Notes: generated from the letters alone by a model not told the origin. A stretch of DNA of 64,000 nucleotides from Sporomusa sphaeroides DSM 2875 (GCF_001941975.2 NZ_CP146991.1:2342524-2406523), one strand, 5' to 3'; shown: positions 51,805-61,543, numbered from the stretch's first letter. Program-made: numbers and translations.

Positions 51805-53559
51805 CTATCGAGCGTTAATTTCTCCCTGATATACGATACCACGGGCGGCATCCACAGTAACAATGGAACCATCCTGCAGACGTTCAGTAGCGCCTTCAAC
51901 ACCAACAAGTACCGGCATGCCAAAGCTTACTCCCACAATAGCGGCATGAGAGGTCAGTCCACCTTCTTCAGCAACAATGGCCGCTGCTTTAACCGCATAA
52001 GAGGCAGTATCTTCATCAATGCTGCTAACCACCAAAATATCGCCCTCTTGGAATTTAGTTTGAATATCCTTAACAGAATTTACAATAGCAATTTTACCGG
52101 TTACAGCCCGTTGCCCGATACCTGTGCCACGCATCAGGATATTGCCGACAATATGCACCCGTATCATGTTAGTGGTGCCAGACATACCGGCAGGCACACC
52201 GGCAGTAACAACAACTAAATCACCGTCTTTAACAACTCCGGCTTGCAGCGAACTGGCGACCGCACTTTGCACCATTTCGTCAGTATTATTGAAGCTGGGT
52301 CCCAAAATCGGATAAACACCCCATAATAACAGCATCCGGCGCACCGTTTTCATACAGGGGGTAACGGCCACAATGGTAGCCTGAGGACGGTATTTTGATG
52401 CCATTCTGGCGGTATAGCCTGTTTGTGTTGCCGTTACAATTGCGGCAGCACCTAATTCATAAGAAATCTGCGCAGTGGCATGGCTGATAGCATCTGTAGT
52501 TGTCCGCTGAAGCTGAATGCCTTTGCCTCGCAGAATGGTATTGTGACTTAGTGAGGTTTCTGTACGCATAGCAATCCTGGCCATGGTCTGGACAGCCTCG
52601 AGCGGGTATTGTCCGGAAGCGGTTTCACCACTCAGCATAATAGCATCCGAACCGTCAAGAATAGCATTGGCAATATCGCTGGCTTCCGCTCTGGTAGGCC
52701 GCGGATTGGTTACCATTGATTCCAGCATTTGGGTAGCCGTAATAACAGGCTTACCAGCCTTATTACATTTTTGGATAAGCATCTTTTGCACCAGTGGCAC
52801 TTCTTCAGCGGGAATTTCTACGCCAAGGTCACCCCTTGCCACCATGAGGCCATCTGACACTTTAATAATTTCATCAATATTCTTAACACCTTCGGCATTT
52901 TCAATTTTAGGGATGATATCCATCGAATAATTGGCGTCTTCCAGTATTTTGCGAATAGCAAGTACATCGGCTGTCCGCTGAATAAAAGAAGCGGCAATAA
53001 AATCCATTTGATTTTCAATCCCAAATTTAATATCGGCAACATCCTGCTCGGACAAGGGCGGCAGGTTAACGGCAATACCAGGTGCCGCAACCCGTTTGCG
53101 GTCGCCAATTTGCCCACTGTTATTCACAGTAGTAATAATATCATCGCCTTCAACCGCATCAATGTGAAGACTTACCAAACCATCGGAAATAAGTATAGTT
53201 TGTCCGGGGGCAACTTCTTGTGGCAAAAACTTATGATTGACGGAAGCGATCTCTTGGGTGCCCAGAAGCTCGCGTCCTGTCAGCACAAATTTCTGGCCTT
53301 TTTCCAAACAGACCTTGCCATCAGCAAATAAACCCAGCCGCATTTCCGGTCCTTTAGTATCAAGCATAAGCGCTATTGGCTTGTTAACAGCTTGGGCAGC
53401 CTCTCTTACTCTGGCAATACGTTTCGCATGTTCTTCATGAGAACCGTGAGAGAAATTAAACCGGGCAACATTCATACCGGCAGCCATCATGGCTTCTAAA
53501 ACACCTGGTTTATCTGTGCTGGGACCCACAGTGCAAACAATTTTCGTTTTTTTCAACAA
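51805..53559 (-). CDS. pyk: Pyruvate kinase with C-terminal phosphohistidine-like domain
   Basis: Makes pyruvate and ATP from PEP and ADP, the last step of glycolysis. The 584-residue protein has the barrel with RFNFSHGSHEEH, the signature IIPKIENAEGVKN (catalytic Lys), and GDLGVEIPAEEV, then the allosteric C-domain (about 350-470). An extra domain (about 480-584) contains EEGGLTSHAAIVGVSFGMPVLVG, the PEP-utilising mobile domain found in Bacillus and other Bacillota pyruvate kinases. Start is TTG at 53559 behind AAGGAG. Confidence 0.96.
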   Translation of the reverse strand: MLKKTKIVCTVGPSTDKPGVLEAMMAAGMNVARFNFSHGSHEEHAKRIARVREAAQAVNKPIALMLDTKGPEMRLGLFADGKVCLEKGQKFVLTGRELLGTQEIASVNHKFLPQEVAPGQTILISDGLVSLHIDAVEGDDIITTVNNSGQIGDRKRVAAPGIAVNLPPLSEQDVADIKFGIENQMDFIAASFIQRTADVLAIRKILEDANYSMDIIPKIENAEGVKNIDEIIKVSDGLMVARGDLGVEIPAEEVPLVQKMLIQKCNKAGKPVITATQMLESMVTNPRPTRAEASDIANAILDGSDAIMLSGETASGQYPLEAVQTMARIAMRTETSLSHNTILRGKGIQLQRTTTDAISHATAQISYELGAAAIVTATQTGYTARMASKYRPQATIVAVTPCMKTVRRMLLLWGVYPILGPSFNNTDEMVQSAVASSLQAGVVKDGDLVVVTAGVPAGMSGTTNMIRVHIVGNILMRGTGIGQRAVTGKIAIVNSVKDIQTKFQEGDILVVSSIDEDTASYAVKAAAIVAEEGGLTSHAAIVGVSFGMPVLVGVEGATERLQDGSIVTVDAARGIVYQGEINAR

Positions 53560-53709
53560 ATCGTATCACTCCTTATGCTATTTGCTGGTTACCTAATAAC
53601 TAACCGGTGCTTCAACTTCAGCTTCAGTCAGCGGGAGCATAGAAAAAATTCCCTGCAAGTCATGCGATTTTAGTTATAGATGTGCTTCTAACTCCATCTG
53701 CAACTAAAA

Positions 53710-53910
53710 CTAACGTGTTACGTATTGGCACAAAATAGAATTAGCTTCGTCGGCTTCTGACTCCAAAACCAAAATTTCATACATGCCATCCCCGAGCGCG
53801 GACACGACTCCTGCCGGACGAATATTAGCAAGTACACCTTCATTGCACAGTACATTTTTAAACATTTCAGCCTGTGCCCGGTTAGAAGCTATATATACTA
53901 CGGTCCACAT
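53710..53910 (-). CDS. Small DUF2007-like protein
   Basis: A 66-residue protein, WTVVYIASNRAQAEMFKNVLCNEGVLANIR...EILVLESEADEANSIL, resembling small ferredoxin-like-fold proteins of the putative signal transducing (DUF2007) type. Function unknown. AGGAGG lies before the ATG. Monocistronic, about 150 bp from pyk; the gap between them shows no other gene. Confidence 0.65.
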   Translation of the reverse strand: MWTVVYIASNRAQAEMFKNVLCNEGVLANIRPAGVVSALGDGMYEILVLESEADEANSILCQYVTR

Positions 53911-53945
53911 ATGTATCCTCCTATTAGCTTCTTACTAGTTAATCT

Positions 53946-54030
53946 GCAAAGAAAACACGACTGGCGCTGAGCCTCTGGCGAAAGCGGAAGCCAATGCTAC
54001 CCTTGCCCTTTGTTTTTAAGAAAGTTATAC
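53946..54030 (+). repeat. Dispersed structured repeat R1, copy D (degenerate)
   Basis: The most diverged copy: GCAAAGAAAACACGACTGGCGCTGAGCC... then GCGAAAGCGGAAGCC and TTAAGAAAGTTATAC. The last hairpin is interrupted after TTATAC and the right flank is lost. It lies between the 66-residue gene and the symporter gene. Confidence 0.8.
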
Positions 54031-54124
54031 ACATGGTATACTTCACCATTATAAGCCAATATCCTCTAGCTGCACGCAGTCCTATAAAGATTTTCTTTTT
54101 GCGTATGTTGTTAGTTTGCAAAAT

Positions 54125-54152
54125 AAAACCCGGACTCATAAGCCCGGGTTTT
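54125..54152 (-). terminator. Terminator of the symporter operon
   Basis: AAAACCCGG-A-CT and AG-C-CCGGGTTTT arms with one mismatch and a 4-base loop, 17 bp after the symporter stop. Confidence 0.8.
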
Positions 54153-54168
54153 ACTTTACACCTGGAAG

Positions 54169-55644
54169 TTATTGGGTCTTAACTGTCGTAGCAGCAGAGC
54201 GGTCAAGCTTCGCATCATAAGTTAACAAACTTACTACAACAAAGACTGCAGCATTAGCTACTAATGCCACAAACCCGGCATTCAGGTTCAAATTGGCAAA
54301 AGGCAGTGGGTCCATTTTTCCAAGAATAAGCGCAAAAACAAGTATTTCTCCCACAATCAGCCCGGCATAGGCTCCCAGCTTTGTGGCTTTCTTCCAGCAC
54401 AAACCCAGCACAAGCATGGGGAAGAACTGAGTAACGCCGGAATAGCCGGTTAAGAGCAGGTTTACAAGCATATTGGGAACAAATATAGCCAGTGCCAGAG
54501 CAATGGCTGTCAGCACAAGCACAACCATCCTTGCCAGCCTTCCAATAGTTGCCGGGCTGGCATTCTGACCTATTGTCCGTCCATATACATTACGCGAAAA
54601 CAGCATCGAAGTAGACAACAGCAAGTCAGCCGCCGGTATCATACAGGCCAGTGCTCCGGCACCGCCCACCAAGCCGAGAGCCCAGCCCGGGAAAACTTGC
54701 TGAACAATGGCCATAAACGCCATGTCAGGTGTCTTAAGTGCCGGCACCAGCACCAGCAGCGCCGTAAAACCAATAAGCATCGGGAAAAGTAAACAAAATT
54801 GATATAATGGCAAATACACGGCATTATGACGTAATACTTCATTGTTTTTAGCACTAAAACTGTTTGCGGAAAAATGAGGCCACATGTAAAAGCCTAAGCT
54901 AGTGACCACTAAAGTTGACATCACCCAGCTTACATCCAGATTCTTGGTGCCGCCAGGCAAAGTTAAGAAACCCGGTTTTGCCGCATCCAAGGCTTCAAAC
55001 ATGCCGCCGACACTACCGAAATAGTGTGCCGGAAGATATAAACCAAAAAATACTACGGCAGCCATCATAATAACATCTTTTATCGCTGCCGTGGCAGCAA
55101 CACCCTTTAAACCGCTTATGTACACAAAGGTAGCCACCATAGTAAAGGCTATCAGCATAGCCGGTACACGGGTAATTTGCCCATAGGAGCAAGTTTCAAT
55201 AATCAGACCAAGCCCTGTTAACTGAAGCTGCAAATAGGGCATCAGGAAAGCTATCCCTATACAAGCCGTGAGTATGCCCAAGGCTTTGCTGTTATATAGC
55301 TTTTCCACCAAATCCGGCTGCGTCATCAGACCATGCTTGCGGCCTACTGTGGCAATAGCCGGCAGTAAATAATACCCTACTACATAGGCCAGCGCCCCAT
55401 AACCCAGGATATAGAAAGTCGGTCCGCCACGTGCGTAGGCCCAGCCGCTTGCTCCCAAAAAAGCAAAGGCAGTATAGATCTCGCCAGCCATAATAAACCA
55501 ATTAAGCCATCGGCCAAAACTCCGGTTGCCAACAGCCCACTCTTCCAAACTCATTTTCTTATTCATACCGGGAATCATACCAACAATAGTAGCGCCAATA
55601 ACAAAGATAAAAATAACAATAAGCGCAATTACCTCATTACTCAT
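54169..55644 (-). CDS. Sodium:solute symporter (SSF family)
   Basis: A 491-residue Na+-coupled transporter with about thirteen helices. Family features: the N-terminal GMIPGMNKKMSLEEWAVGNRSFGRWLNWFIMAGEIYTAFAFLG and the sodium-site region SAWSL-like helices further on (VGGAGALACMIPAADLLLSTSMLFSRNVY). The type that pairs with a DUF3311 protein includes monocarboxylate and pantothenate-like carriers; the substrate is not known. Downstream of a DUF3311 gene and an M20 peptidase gene, so it may import an acylated amino acid, peptide or carboxylate that the peptidase processes. Confidence 0.88.
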   Translation of the reverse strand: MSNEVIALIVIFIFVIGATIVGMIPGMNKKMSLEEWAVGNRSFGRWLNWFIMAGEIYTAFAFLGASGWAYARGGPTFYILGYGALAYVVGYYLLPAIATVGRKHGLMTQPDLVEKLYNSKALGILTACIGIAFLMPYLQLQLTGLGLIIETCSYGQITRVPAMLIAFTMVATFVYISGLKGVAATAAIKDVIMMAAVVFFGLYLPAHYFGSVGGMFEALDAAKPGFLTLPGGTKNLDVSWVMSTLVVTSLGFYMWPHFSANSFSAKNNEVLRHNAVYLPLYQFCLLFPMLIGFTALLVLVPALKTPDMAFMAIVQQVFPGWALGLVGGAGALACMIPAADLLLSTSMLFSRNVYGRTIGQNASPATIGRLARMVVLVLTAIALALAIFVPNMLVNLLLTGYSGVTQFFPMLVLGLCWKKATKLGAYAGLIVGEILVFALILGKMDPLPFANLNLNAGFVALVANAAVFVVVSLLTYDAKLDRSAATTVKTQ

Positions 55645-55674
55645 TATTACGTCCCCTTCTTTCGTTCATGGTGC

Positions 55675-55875
55675 TCATTCCGCCTCTTTATTATTTTTTG
55701 AGTCAATGGCATAAAGAGCCTTAATGCATAAGAATGCTACAATAATTCCAGCTACCAGCCAAAAGGCTAAAAACGGCAGACCCATAACCATTGGTTTAAC
55801 GCGGTTGACAAAAGGAATCATACCAATTGTCCAGATAAAAGGAATTAGCGTTAAAATAATTTTAACCGGACTCAA
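55675..55875 (-). CDS. DUF3311 family small membrane protein
   Basis: A 66-residue protein with two helices (IILTLIPFIWTIGMIPFV and PFLAFWLVAGIIVAFLCIKALYAI). DUF3311 proteins sit next to SSF symporters and may be accessory subunits. The TTG at 55875 is preferred as start because GGGAGG lies 8 bases upstream; a GTG at 55884 is too close to it. It lies between the M20 peptidase and the symporter. Confidence 0.8.
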   Translation of the reverse strand: MSPVKIILTLIPFIWTIGMIPFVNRVKPMVMGLPFLAFWLVAGIIVAFLCIKALYAIDSKNNKEAE

Positions 55876-55907
55876 AATCCTCACCTCCCTGCTATTTCAT
55901 TACTAAA

Positions 55908-57080
55908 TCATGCCTTTAACAGATGCAAGGCAGAATTCACCATAACCTCGACCCCATGGCTAAGTGCCCTTTCGTCCATATCAAACTTAGGATGGTGATG
56001 AGGGTAAACAACCCCTTTGGCCTCATTACCAACACCAATAAACATGAAGCAACCCGGTACCTGCTGCTGATAGTAGGCAAAATCCTCACCTACCATGGCC
56101 GGACTTAATTCAATCACTGCCGTCTTGCCTAAGACCTTTTCTCCGGCTGTGGCGACAACTTGTGCCACTTGCGGATTATTGATAACCGGCGGAAAACCAT
56201 AGAGACTTTCCAGCGTATAAGCAGCGCCTGCAGCAGCGCAAATCCCGTTGCAAATCCTGTCAATATTAGCGAAAATTATTTCGCGGATATTTTGCGCAAA
56301 TGTCCGTACCGTTCCCCGCAAGATTGCCGTATCGGGAATTATATTGAAAGCATCGCCTGCTTTAAACATCCCAATTGACAGCACTGCCAGCTCCTTGGCA
56401 TTTACCTGGTTGCCGGTAATGGTTTTTAAAGCCAGCACAATCTGAGCGCCAACGTACAACGGATCAATTGTTTGATGCGGCATTGACCCATGACCGCCGC
56501 GACCTTTAATCGTAATAGTAAACTGATCTGGTGAAGCCATCATCGGGCCATAGGTTATCCCCATTGTCCCTACTGCCAGCGGCTGCCAGAGATGCGCCCC
56601 TATTATCGCATCCACCTTAGCCAGCGCGCCTTCATCAATCATAGCAATAGCACCACCGGGGAAGCTTTCCTCACTCGGTTGAAATAGCAGCCGGATATTG
56701 CCTGTCAGTTCATCTTTAATGCTGCTAAAAACTTTGGCACTGCCAAGCAGCATGGCAATATGACCGTCATGGCCGCAGGCGTGACAGCAACCGGCGTTTT
56801 GTGAACAGTATGGCTGCTCAATCTCATCTTGAATAGGCAGCGCATCAATATCAGCACGTATAGCCACCGTTCTGCCAGCCTTTCCTCCCGTAATCTCAGC
56901 CAGAACTCCTGTCCCGGCAATCGAACGGGGTTCCAGTCCCATAGCTGTCAGTTCGGATATGATTTTTTTCTGAGTTTCATACTCCTGTCCGCTTAGCTCC
57001 GGAAAACTCCGGAAATGCCGCCTCATTGCAACAACATAATTATGTCCGTGCTGTACAAGTTCATGAATGGGTTGGTTCAT
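55908..57080 (-). CDS. M20-family amidohydrolase/N-acyl-amino acid hydrolase
   Basis: A 390-residue di-zinc peptidase of the AmhX/hippurate hydrolase group, which removes N-acyl groups from amino acids. Metal ligands are visible in CHACGHDGHIAMLLG, FQPSEESFPGGA and GAHLWQPLAVG, plus the terminal PHHHPKFD. The dimerisation domain (about 185-300) is intact. The ATG at 57080 has GAGAGG at good spacing, better than the ATG at 57089. First gene of the M20-DUF3311-symporter operon, which suggests uptake and hydrolysis of acylated amino acids. Confidence 0.9.
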   Translation of the reverse strand: MNQPIHELVQHGHNYVVAMRRHFRSFPELSGQEYETQKKIISELTAMGLEPRSIAGTGVLAEITGGKAGRTVAIRADIDALPIQDEIEQPYCSQNAGCCHACGHDGHIAMLLGSAKVFSSIKDELTGNIRLLFQPSEESFPGGAIAMIDEGALAKVDAIIGAHLWQPLAVGTMGITYGPMMASPDQFTITIKGRGGHGSMPHQTIDPLYVGAQIVLALKTITGNQVNAKELAVLSIGMFKAGDAFNIIPDTAILRGTVRTFAQNIREIIFANIDRICNGICAAAGAAYTLESLYGFPPVINNPQVAQVVATAGEKVLGKTAVIELSPAMVGEDFAYYQQQVPGCFMFIGVGNEAKGVVYPHHHPKFDMDERALSHGVEVMVNSALHLLKA

Positions 57081-57231
57081 ATATATCATCCTCTCATCTC
57101 AATCTGGCAGCGGAATACAACCATTGAGTGAAGACTTACACAATCACAGCTAAAATCCTGCTTAATTTGAATTTTTTTACAAATATTTTTCGAGAAAATT
57201 ATTTCGAACTTTCCCGTCAGGGCAAAAATAA

Positions 57232-57260
57232 AAGGCTCAGCCTCTGCAAGGCCCAGCCTT
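57232..57260 (-). terminator. Terminator of the small secreted protein gene
   Basis: AAGGCT...AGCCTT arms with an inner GCCT/AGGC pairing; minus strand continues TTTATTTTTG. Confidence 0.7.
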
Positions 57261-57271
57261 CATACTAAAAA

Positions 57272-57469
57272 TCACCAATAGTAATACACTTTGTCGCCAG
57301 CATGCTTGATGTAACCGTGACGAAGTTTGTTGGTTCTGTTGTCATCGGCTTTCAATTGATCCACACCGGCATCCCGGGAAACCTGCCTAGCCGCTTGCAC
57401 AGGAACCGCTCCTATGAACAAAGTAACCGCAATGACAGATAGTAGGGAAAGGAACAATCTGCTTTTCAT
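57272..57469 (-). CDS. Small secreted protein of unknown function
   Basis: A 65-residue precursor with a clear Sec signal peptide (KSRLFLSLLSVIAVTLFIGAVPVQA, cleavage expected after AVPVQA). The mature part is about 40 residues, basic and aromatic at the end (LRHGYIKHAGDKVYYYW). Not recognised. AAAGGC lies before the ATG. Has its own terminator. Confidence 0.65.
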   Translation of the reverse strand: MKSRLFLSLLSVIAVTLFIGAVPVQAARQVSRDAGVDQLKADDNRTNKLRHGYIKHAGDKVYYYW

Positions 57470-57992
57470 AAATACCAGCCTTTCAAGCTACTATCGGTAT
57501 ATATTCGCACTCTTCCTGCCACTTCCTGCTGCCGGTTGCTAGGCACGTCATAAGAATTAAATTCCAGCTAGAATGTATCCTTATAAACGGACACTGAGCA
57601 AAAAGGCCTCTAGTTTTTGGTGGCAAATCCAATAGACTAAATTTAATAAGACAACTTAATATCAAGTACAAAAAGAACAAGAAAAGTAAAGCACTTTACT
57701 TTTCTTGTTCTTTTCTAAAGAGATGATTCTTGTGCAAACTATTTCATTCACCAAATGAAAACCAGGAGGTACATATTTTCTAAGAATAACACCAGAAAAT
57801 CCTAACATTACACAATACTGGCTGAGGGGCTATTTGCTATATTTTTAATATAGCAAAAAAAGATTATTCAGAAAGGTGGGATTGTTGATGTGCATATGCA
57901 GCAGCAAGAAAGAATTGTTGTGGTGATAATCTAATCGCTTCTGGTATCTGTATGAAGCGCACAATGTGCGCACGAAAGGAATGATCATAAAG
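57470..57992. other. 520-bp intergenic region with two hairpins, before amt
   Basis: No convincing full-length gene. It holds a perfect 21-bp inverted repeat AAAAGAACAAGAAAAGTAAAG and its complement around CA (57671-57714), which resembles a terminator without a gene. A second hairpin TTTGCTATATT/AATATAGCAAA (57833-57857) lies further on. A 12-codon frame MCICSSKKELLW (57888-57926) with AAAGGTGGG upstream and the short palindrome GCGCACAATGTGCGC (57955-57969) lie closer to amt. AT-rich, in contrast to amt itself. Confidence 0.5.
57671..57714. repeat. Perfect 21-bp inverted repeat
   Basis: Arms AAAAGAACAAGAAAAGTAAAG and complement with a 2-base centre. It lies 200 bp upstream of the small secreted protein gene and 280 bp before amt; no adjacent gene end explains it as a terminator. 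Confidence 0.75.
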
Positions 57993-59195
57993 ATGATGCA
58001 AGCTGGAGATACCGCATTTATTTTAATTTGTACCTGCGTTGTTTTGTTCATGACTCCTGCGGTGGCTGTTCTTTATGGCAGCTTGACGGAAAGGCGCTAT
58101 GGGCCGACGATGCTGATGCAAACCTGTATTGCCATACCCGTTATTACCATTGTCTGGAGCCTGCTGGGCTTTACCCTCGCCTTCGGCAGCGATGTTCTCG
58201 GAGGCCTGATTGGCGGTTTAGACTATCTTTTCCTGCGCAATATCGGGATCGAGACCGGTGCCTTTGCACCTACGGTTTCCTTTGCGCTTTTCTTTGTTTT
58301 TCAGGCTACATTTGCCATTATAACGTCGGCATTGATTTGCGGCGCCGTCGTCGGTCGTATGCGCTTACTGCCTTATATGCTTTTTATCTCTCTTTGGAGT
58401 CTCCTGGTATACAGCCCCGTGGTACATTGGGTATGGGGCGGCGGTATTTTGCAGCAATGGGGTTATGTGGATTTTGCCGGCGGCGTGCCGGTCCATATGA
58501 TCGCCGGTTTCTCCGCTTTGGCGGCGGTAAAAGCCGTCGGCAACCGGGAGACGGGCAAGGAGGGCCCCAGTAATCTGACAAATGTTGTGATTGCCATGGG
58601 GATTTTGTGGGCCGGTTGGTTTTGCTTCAATGGCGGCAGCTCCATGGCAGCCGGCGGCATCGCCGCTGTGGCCATGGTTTCCACTTTGCTGGGCAGCTCC
58701 GCCGGGGCCATCGTCTGGATGATGTTAGCCTACTACCGCAATGACAAACAGGTGACGATTTTAGACCTTTCTTTCGGCGCCTTGGCAGGGCTCATTGTCA
58801 GCTCCCCTTTGGCCGGCTATGTTGTCCCCTGGGCAATTATTTTGGCTGGCGCCATCGCGGGACTCGCCTGCTATTACGCCGTACTCTTTCGCATACAGCG
58901 CAATTATGATGATACCTTGGATGTTTGGGCGCTCCACGGTGTCGGCGGCCTGCTAGGCGCTTTCCTGCTGGGAATTTTTGCTGATCCTTCTCTGGCTCCC
59001 GCTGCCGGCCTGCTTTATGGGAATCCGCAGCAATTGACGGTGCAAGCCGCCGGGATCCTTATTGCCGCCGTCTATTGTTTTTTTGTTACGTATGTCATGG
59101 TGAAGGTCATCAACCGTTTCTCCCGTTTCCGCACGGCGGGGGATGTGCCGGAGGATTTCGGCACCGAGGAGGACACTGCCGTCATGAACGGCTGA
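57993..59195 (+). CDS. amt: Ammonium transporter (Amt family)
   Basis: A membrane channel for ammonium uptake, trimeric in known cases. The product (400 residues from ATG 57993) has eleven predicted helices. Conserved features: LMTP-like FMTPAVAVLYG, the DFAGG-x-PVHM-x-AG motif with the first pore histidine, and ALHGVGG with the second. The start is uncertain: AAAGGA lies directly before ATG 57981 and 12 bases before 57993. The gene is visibly GC-richer than its neighbours, with many GGC/GCC codons, which suggests transfer. No glnK/glnB gene follows, unusual for amt. Confidence 0.9.
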   Translation: MMQAGDTAFILICTCVVLFMTPAVAVLYGSLTERRYGPTMLMQTCIAIPVITIVWSLLGFTLAFGSDVLGGLIGGLDYLFLRNIGIETGAFAPTVSFALFFVFQATFAIITSALICGAVVGRMRLLPYMLFISLWSLLVYSPVVHWVWGGGILQQWGYVDFAGGVPVHMIAGFSALAAVKAVGNRETGKEGPSNLTNVVIAMGILWAGWFCFNGGSSMAAGGIAAVAMVSTLLGSSAGAIVWMMLAYYRNDKQVTILDLSFGALAGLIVSSPLAGYVVPWAIILAGAIAGLACYYAVLFRIQRNYDDTLDVWALHGVGGLLGAFLLGIFADPSLAPAAGLLYGNPQQLTVQAAGILIAAVYCFFVTYVMVKVINRFSRFRTAGDVPEDFGTEEDTAVMNG

Positions 59196-59314
59196 AATCC
59201 GACAGGTCAAGTACGAATGGATGCAGAGAGGAGCGGATTGTCCTGTTTAACAAAGAATTCCTAGAAATCTCTTTCCAGTTAATGCGGAACAGGGGGATTA
59301 GTATACAGTTTTAG

Positions 59315-61363
59315 CTACAGTTTAAATTTGCTTACTGCCTGCGTCAGCGTCTCCGCCATCCTTGCCAGCGACTCGCTGGCGGCAGCGATTTCCTGCATGG
59401 ATGCTGCCTGTTCTTCGGTAACCGCTGAAACTGTCTGGGTTTGTCCGGCAGTATCCAGGTTTATGCCGGCAATGTCTTGTACGGCAGTAACAATATCCTG
59501 GCTGCCGCCGGCAACCCGCTGCACCGCCCCCGTTATTTTGCCCACCTGTTCGGATACCTGCTCAAACAGTACCACAATCTCGGCAAAGGCATGACCTGCA
59601 TTATTGACAACTTCCGCTCCGAGTTTTACTTCACGGGTGCCCTCATCCATGGCGGTGACAGCACTGGCAGTCTCGCTTTGGACTTCGCTAATGAGCCCGG
59701 CAATCTGCTTGGCGGCTTCATGAGACTGTTCAGCCAGTTTGCGGACTTCTTCGGCCACTACCGCAAAGCCGCGCCCTTGTTCCCCGGCCCGTGCGGCCTC
59801 AATCGCGGCGTTGAGAGCTAAGAGGTTGGTCTGACTGGCAATACCGGCAATGGTGTTGACAATTTGGCCGATTTCATGGGAGCGTTCCCCCAGCTTAACT
59901 ACAATCTGGGCAGAATGTGTTACTTTAGTTTCAATAGCAGCCATTTGCCGCACGGCGGCTTCGACAGCTTTGCCTCCTTCTTTGGCAGCGCCTGACGCTT
60001 GCCCGGAAGTTGTCGCAACTATGCCGACATTGCCGGCAACCTGATTGATCTCGTCGGAAATGCGGGCAACAACCGCCGTGGCTTCGTTAATGGCTTCGGT
60101 TTGCCGTTCGGTACCGGCTGCCACCGCCGTAATGGTTGTTGCTGTCTGGCTTGCCCCCTGGGCTGACTGCTCGGCACTTGCTGTCAGCTCTTCTGACGAA
60201 GACGCCAGCGATTCCGCCGACTGCATGACCTGCGCCATCAGGGTTCGCAAATTGCCGGACATGGTGTGGAATGCCGCCGCCAGCCGTCCGATCTCGTCAT
60301 TTGACGTCTGTTCTGCCTTGAGATTGCTCAGATCACCGGCGGCAACCAGGTTGGCAGTTTCGGACAAGCTTTGCAATGGCTTGATAATACGCCGGTTTAC
60401 AGCATAGGCTAAGGCCAATACGAGTAAAATCAGGGAAACAATCACCAAAATAATGTTGAAATACATCAGCTTGTTCAATCCGGCAAAGACTTCCGCCGCC
60501 GGATAGGCCAGGAACAGAGTCATACCACTGTCACCTACCGGGGAGTATACGATATAATTGTCGTTTACCCGCATAACTCCCGGCTTGTCCGCCTGCAGCG
60601 CAGCTTGGCCCAACGCCTGCCAATCCTTGTCAGCCACCTGAGTAAGTTGTACCGACAAGTCTTTTGCCTGCTCCGTGCCGGGGCCGGTATAATTGCCGAT
60701 TACTAAACCAGTCCGGGTAAGCGCGAAGGCATAACCGTTCTGCCCTACCCGGATGTCGGTCAGTTGCTTCTTAAAAGTATCCAGGGTAAAATCCGCTGCG
60801 GACACGCCAATGCGCTTCCCGTTTTTTTCGATCGGATGAACGCAGCTTACCCATATCCGGCTGGCATCACTTTGATCCAAATAGGGCTCTGAATAAGCAA
60901 TTTGTTTTTGCGAACTGATGCCTAATTTGTACCACGCTCTCGCATGATAATCCACTACACTGTAATCCCAGGTCAAAGCCGGGGTGCCGTTCTGGTCCTT
61001 TCCGATGTACGGGAAATGATTTTTCACATCCGGCTGATAACCATATGGTTCAAACGCTATGCCGGCCCCGGCAAACGACTTGCTTTTCTGTACGCTTTTC
61101 ATAATATAATTAACTATAATCTCGTCACGGTACTCCGGTATAGTTGCAGTCATATTGCCCAGAGCCACTGCTTCATCGGCAATTTCTTTGAGGGGGATGT
61201 ATAGTGCCGTCGCTTCCTGCGAAACCTGCAACAGCAACTTTTCTTCCAGTTGAGCCACGACAAATTCTCTGATCTGGGTTGATGAAACATAGGTCTGAAT
61301 GCCAAATACCACAAGGGTAATGCCGGTAATGACAAGTATAAAAAAAGTCCGGATACTTTTCAC
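59315..61363 (-). CDS. Methyl-accepting chemotaxis protein with dCache-type sensor
   Basis: A membrane chemoreceptor of 682 residues. An N-terminal helix (about 8-27) leads to a large extracellular sensor (about 30-300; [36 protein letters not shown]) of the double-Cache type, often binding amino acids or carboxylates. Then comes a second helix (about 300-325), a HAMP domain, and the signalling domain with the hairpin tip [44 protein letters not shown]. Start is GTG 61363 behind GGAGAGAGG; a frame extending back to 61495 adds no plausible sequence. No chemotaxis genes adjacent. Confidence 0.93.
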   Translation of the reverse strand: MKSIRTFFILVITGITLVVFGIQTYVSSTQIREFVVAQLEEKLLLQVSQEATALYIPLKEIADEAVALGNMTATIPEYRDEIIVNYIMKSVQKSKSFAGAGIAFEPYGYQPDVKNHFPYIGKDQNGTPALTWDYSVVDYHARAWYKLGISSQKQIAYSEPYLDQSDASRIWVSCVHPIEKNGKRIGVSAADFTLDTFKKQLTDIRVGQNGYAFALTRTGLVIGNYTGPGTEQAKDLSVQLTQVADKDWQALGQAALQADKPGVMRVNDNYIVYSPVGDSGMTLFLAYPAAEVFAGLNKLMYFNIILVIVSLILLVLALAYAVNRRIIKPLQSLSETANLVAAGDLSNLKAEQTSNDEIGRLAAAFHTMSGNLRTLMAQVMQSAESLASSSEELTASAEQSAQGASQTATTITAVAAGTERQTEAINEATAVVARISDEINQVAGNVGIVATTSGQASGAAKEGGKAVEAAVRQMAAIETKVTHSAQIVVKLGERSHEIGQIVNTIAGIASQTNLLALNAAIEAARAGEQGRGFAVVAEEVRKLAEQSHEAAKQIAGLISEVQSETASAVTAMDEGTREVKLGAEVVNNAGHAFAEIVVLFEQVSEQVGKITGAVQRVAGGSQDIVTAVQDIAGINLDTAGQTQTVSAVTEEQAASMQEIAAASESLARMAETLTQAVSKFKL

Positions 61364-61498
61364 AAGCCTCTCTCCTCTGCTGTTTTTGTTAGATCTGGCG
61401 CACAAGCCGTGCTGCTCAAGCTCTATTGCAAATTTCCCGGCTGAACAAAAAACAGCTGCGTTAACCGGGAAAATAATTTTCCAGATAAGTGACAAAAT

Positions 61499-61543
61499 AA
61501 AAAGGCCTGAAATCCTTGATTCTTAAGGACTTCAGGCCTTTTT
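61499..61543 (-). terminator. Terminator hairpin between hydroxyacid dehydrogenase and MCP
   Basis: AAAAAGGCCTGAA-A-TCCTT and AAGGA-C-TTCAGGCCTTTTT arms with one mismatch and a 7-base loop. T-runs both ways. It lies about 150 bp past the dehydrogenase stop and 135 bp before the MCP start. Confidence 0.85.

Noticed and set aside
61364-61495. N-terminal extension of the chemoreceptor
   Set aside because: The GTG at 61363 has a strong ribosome site and begins the signal/membrane helix; the extra codons lack any.
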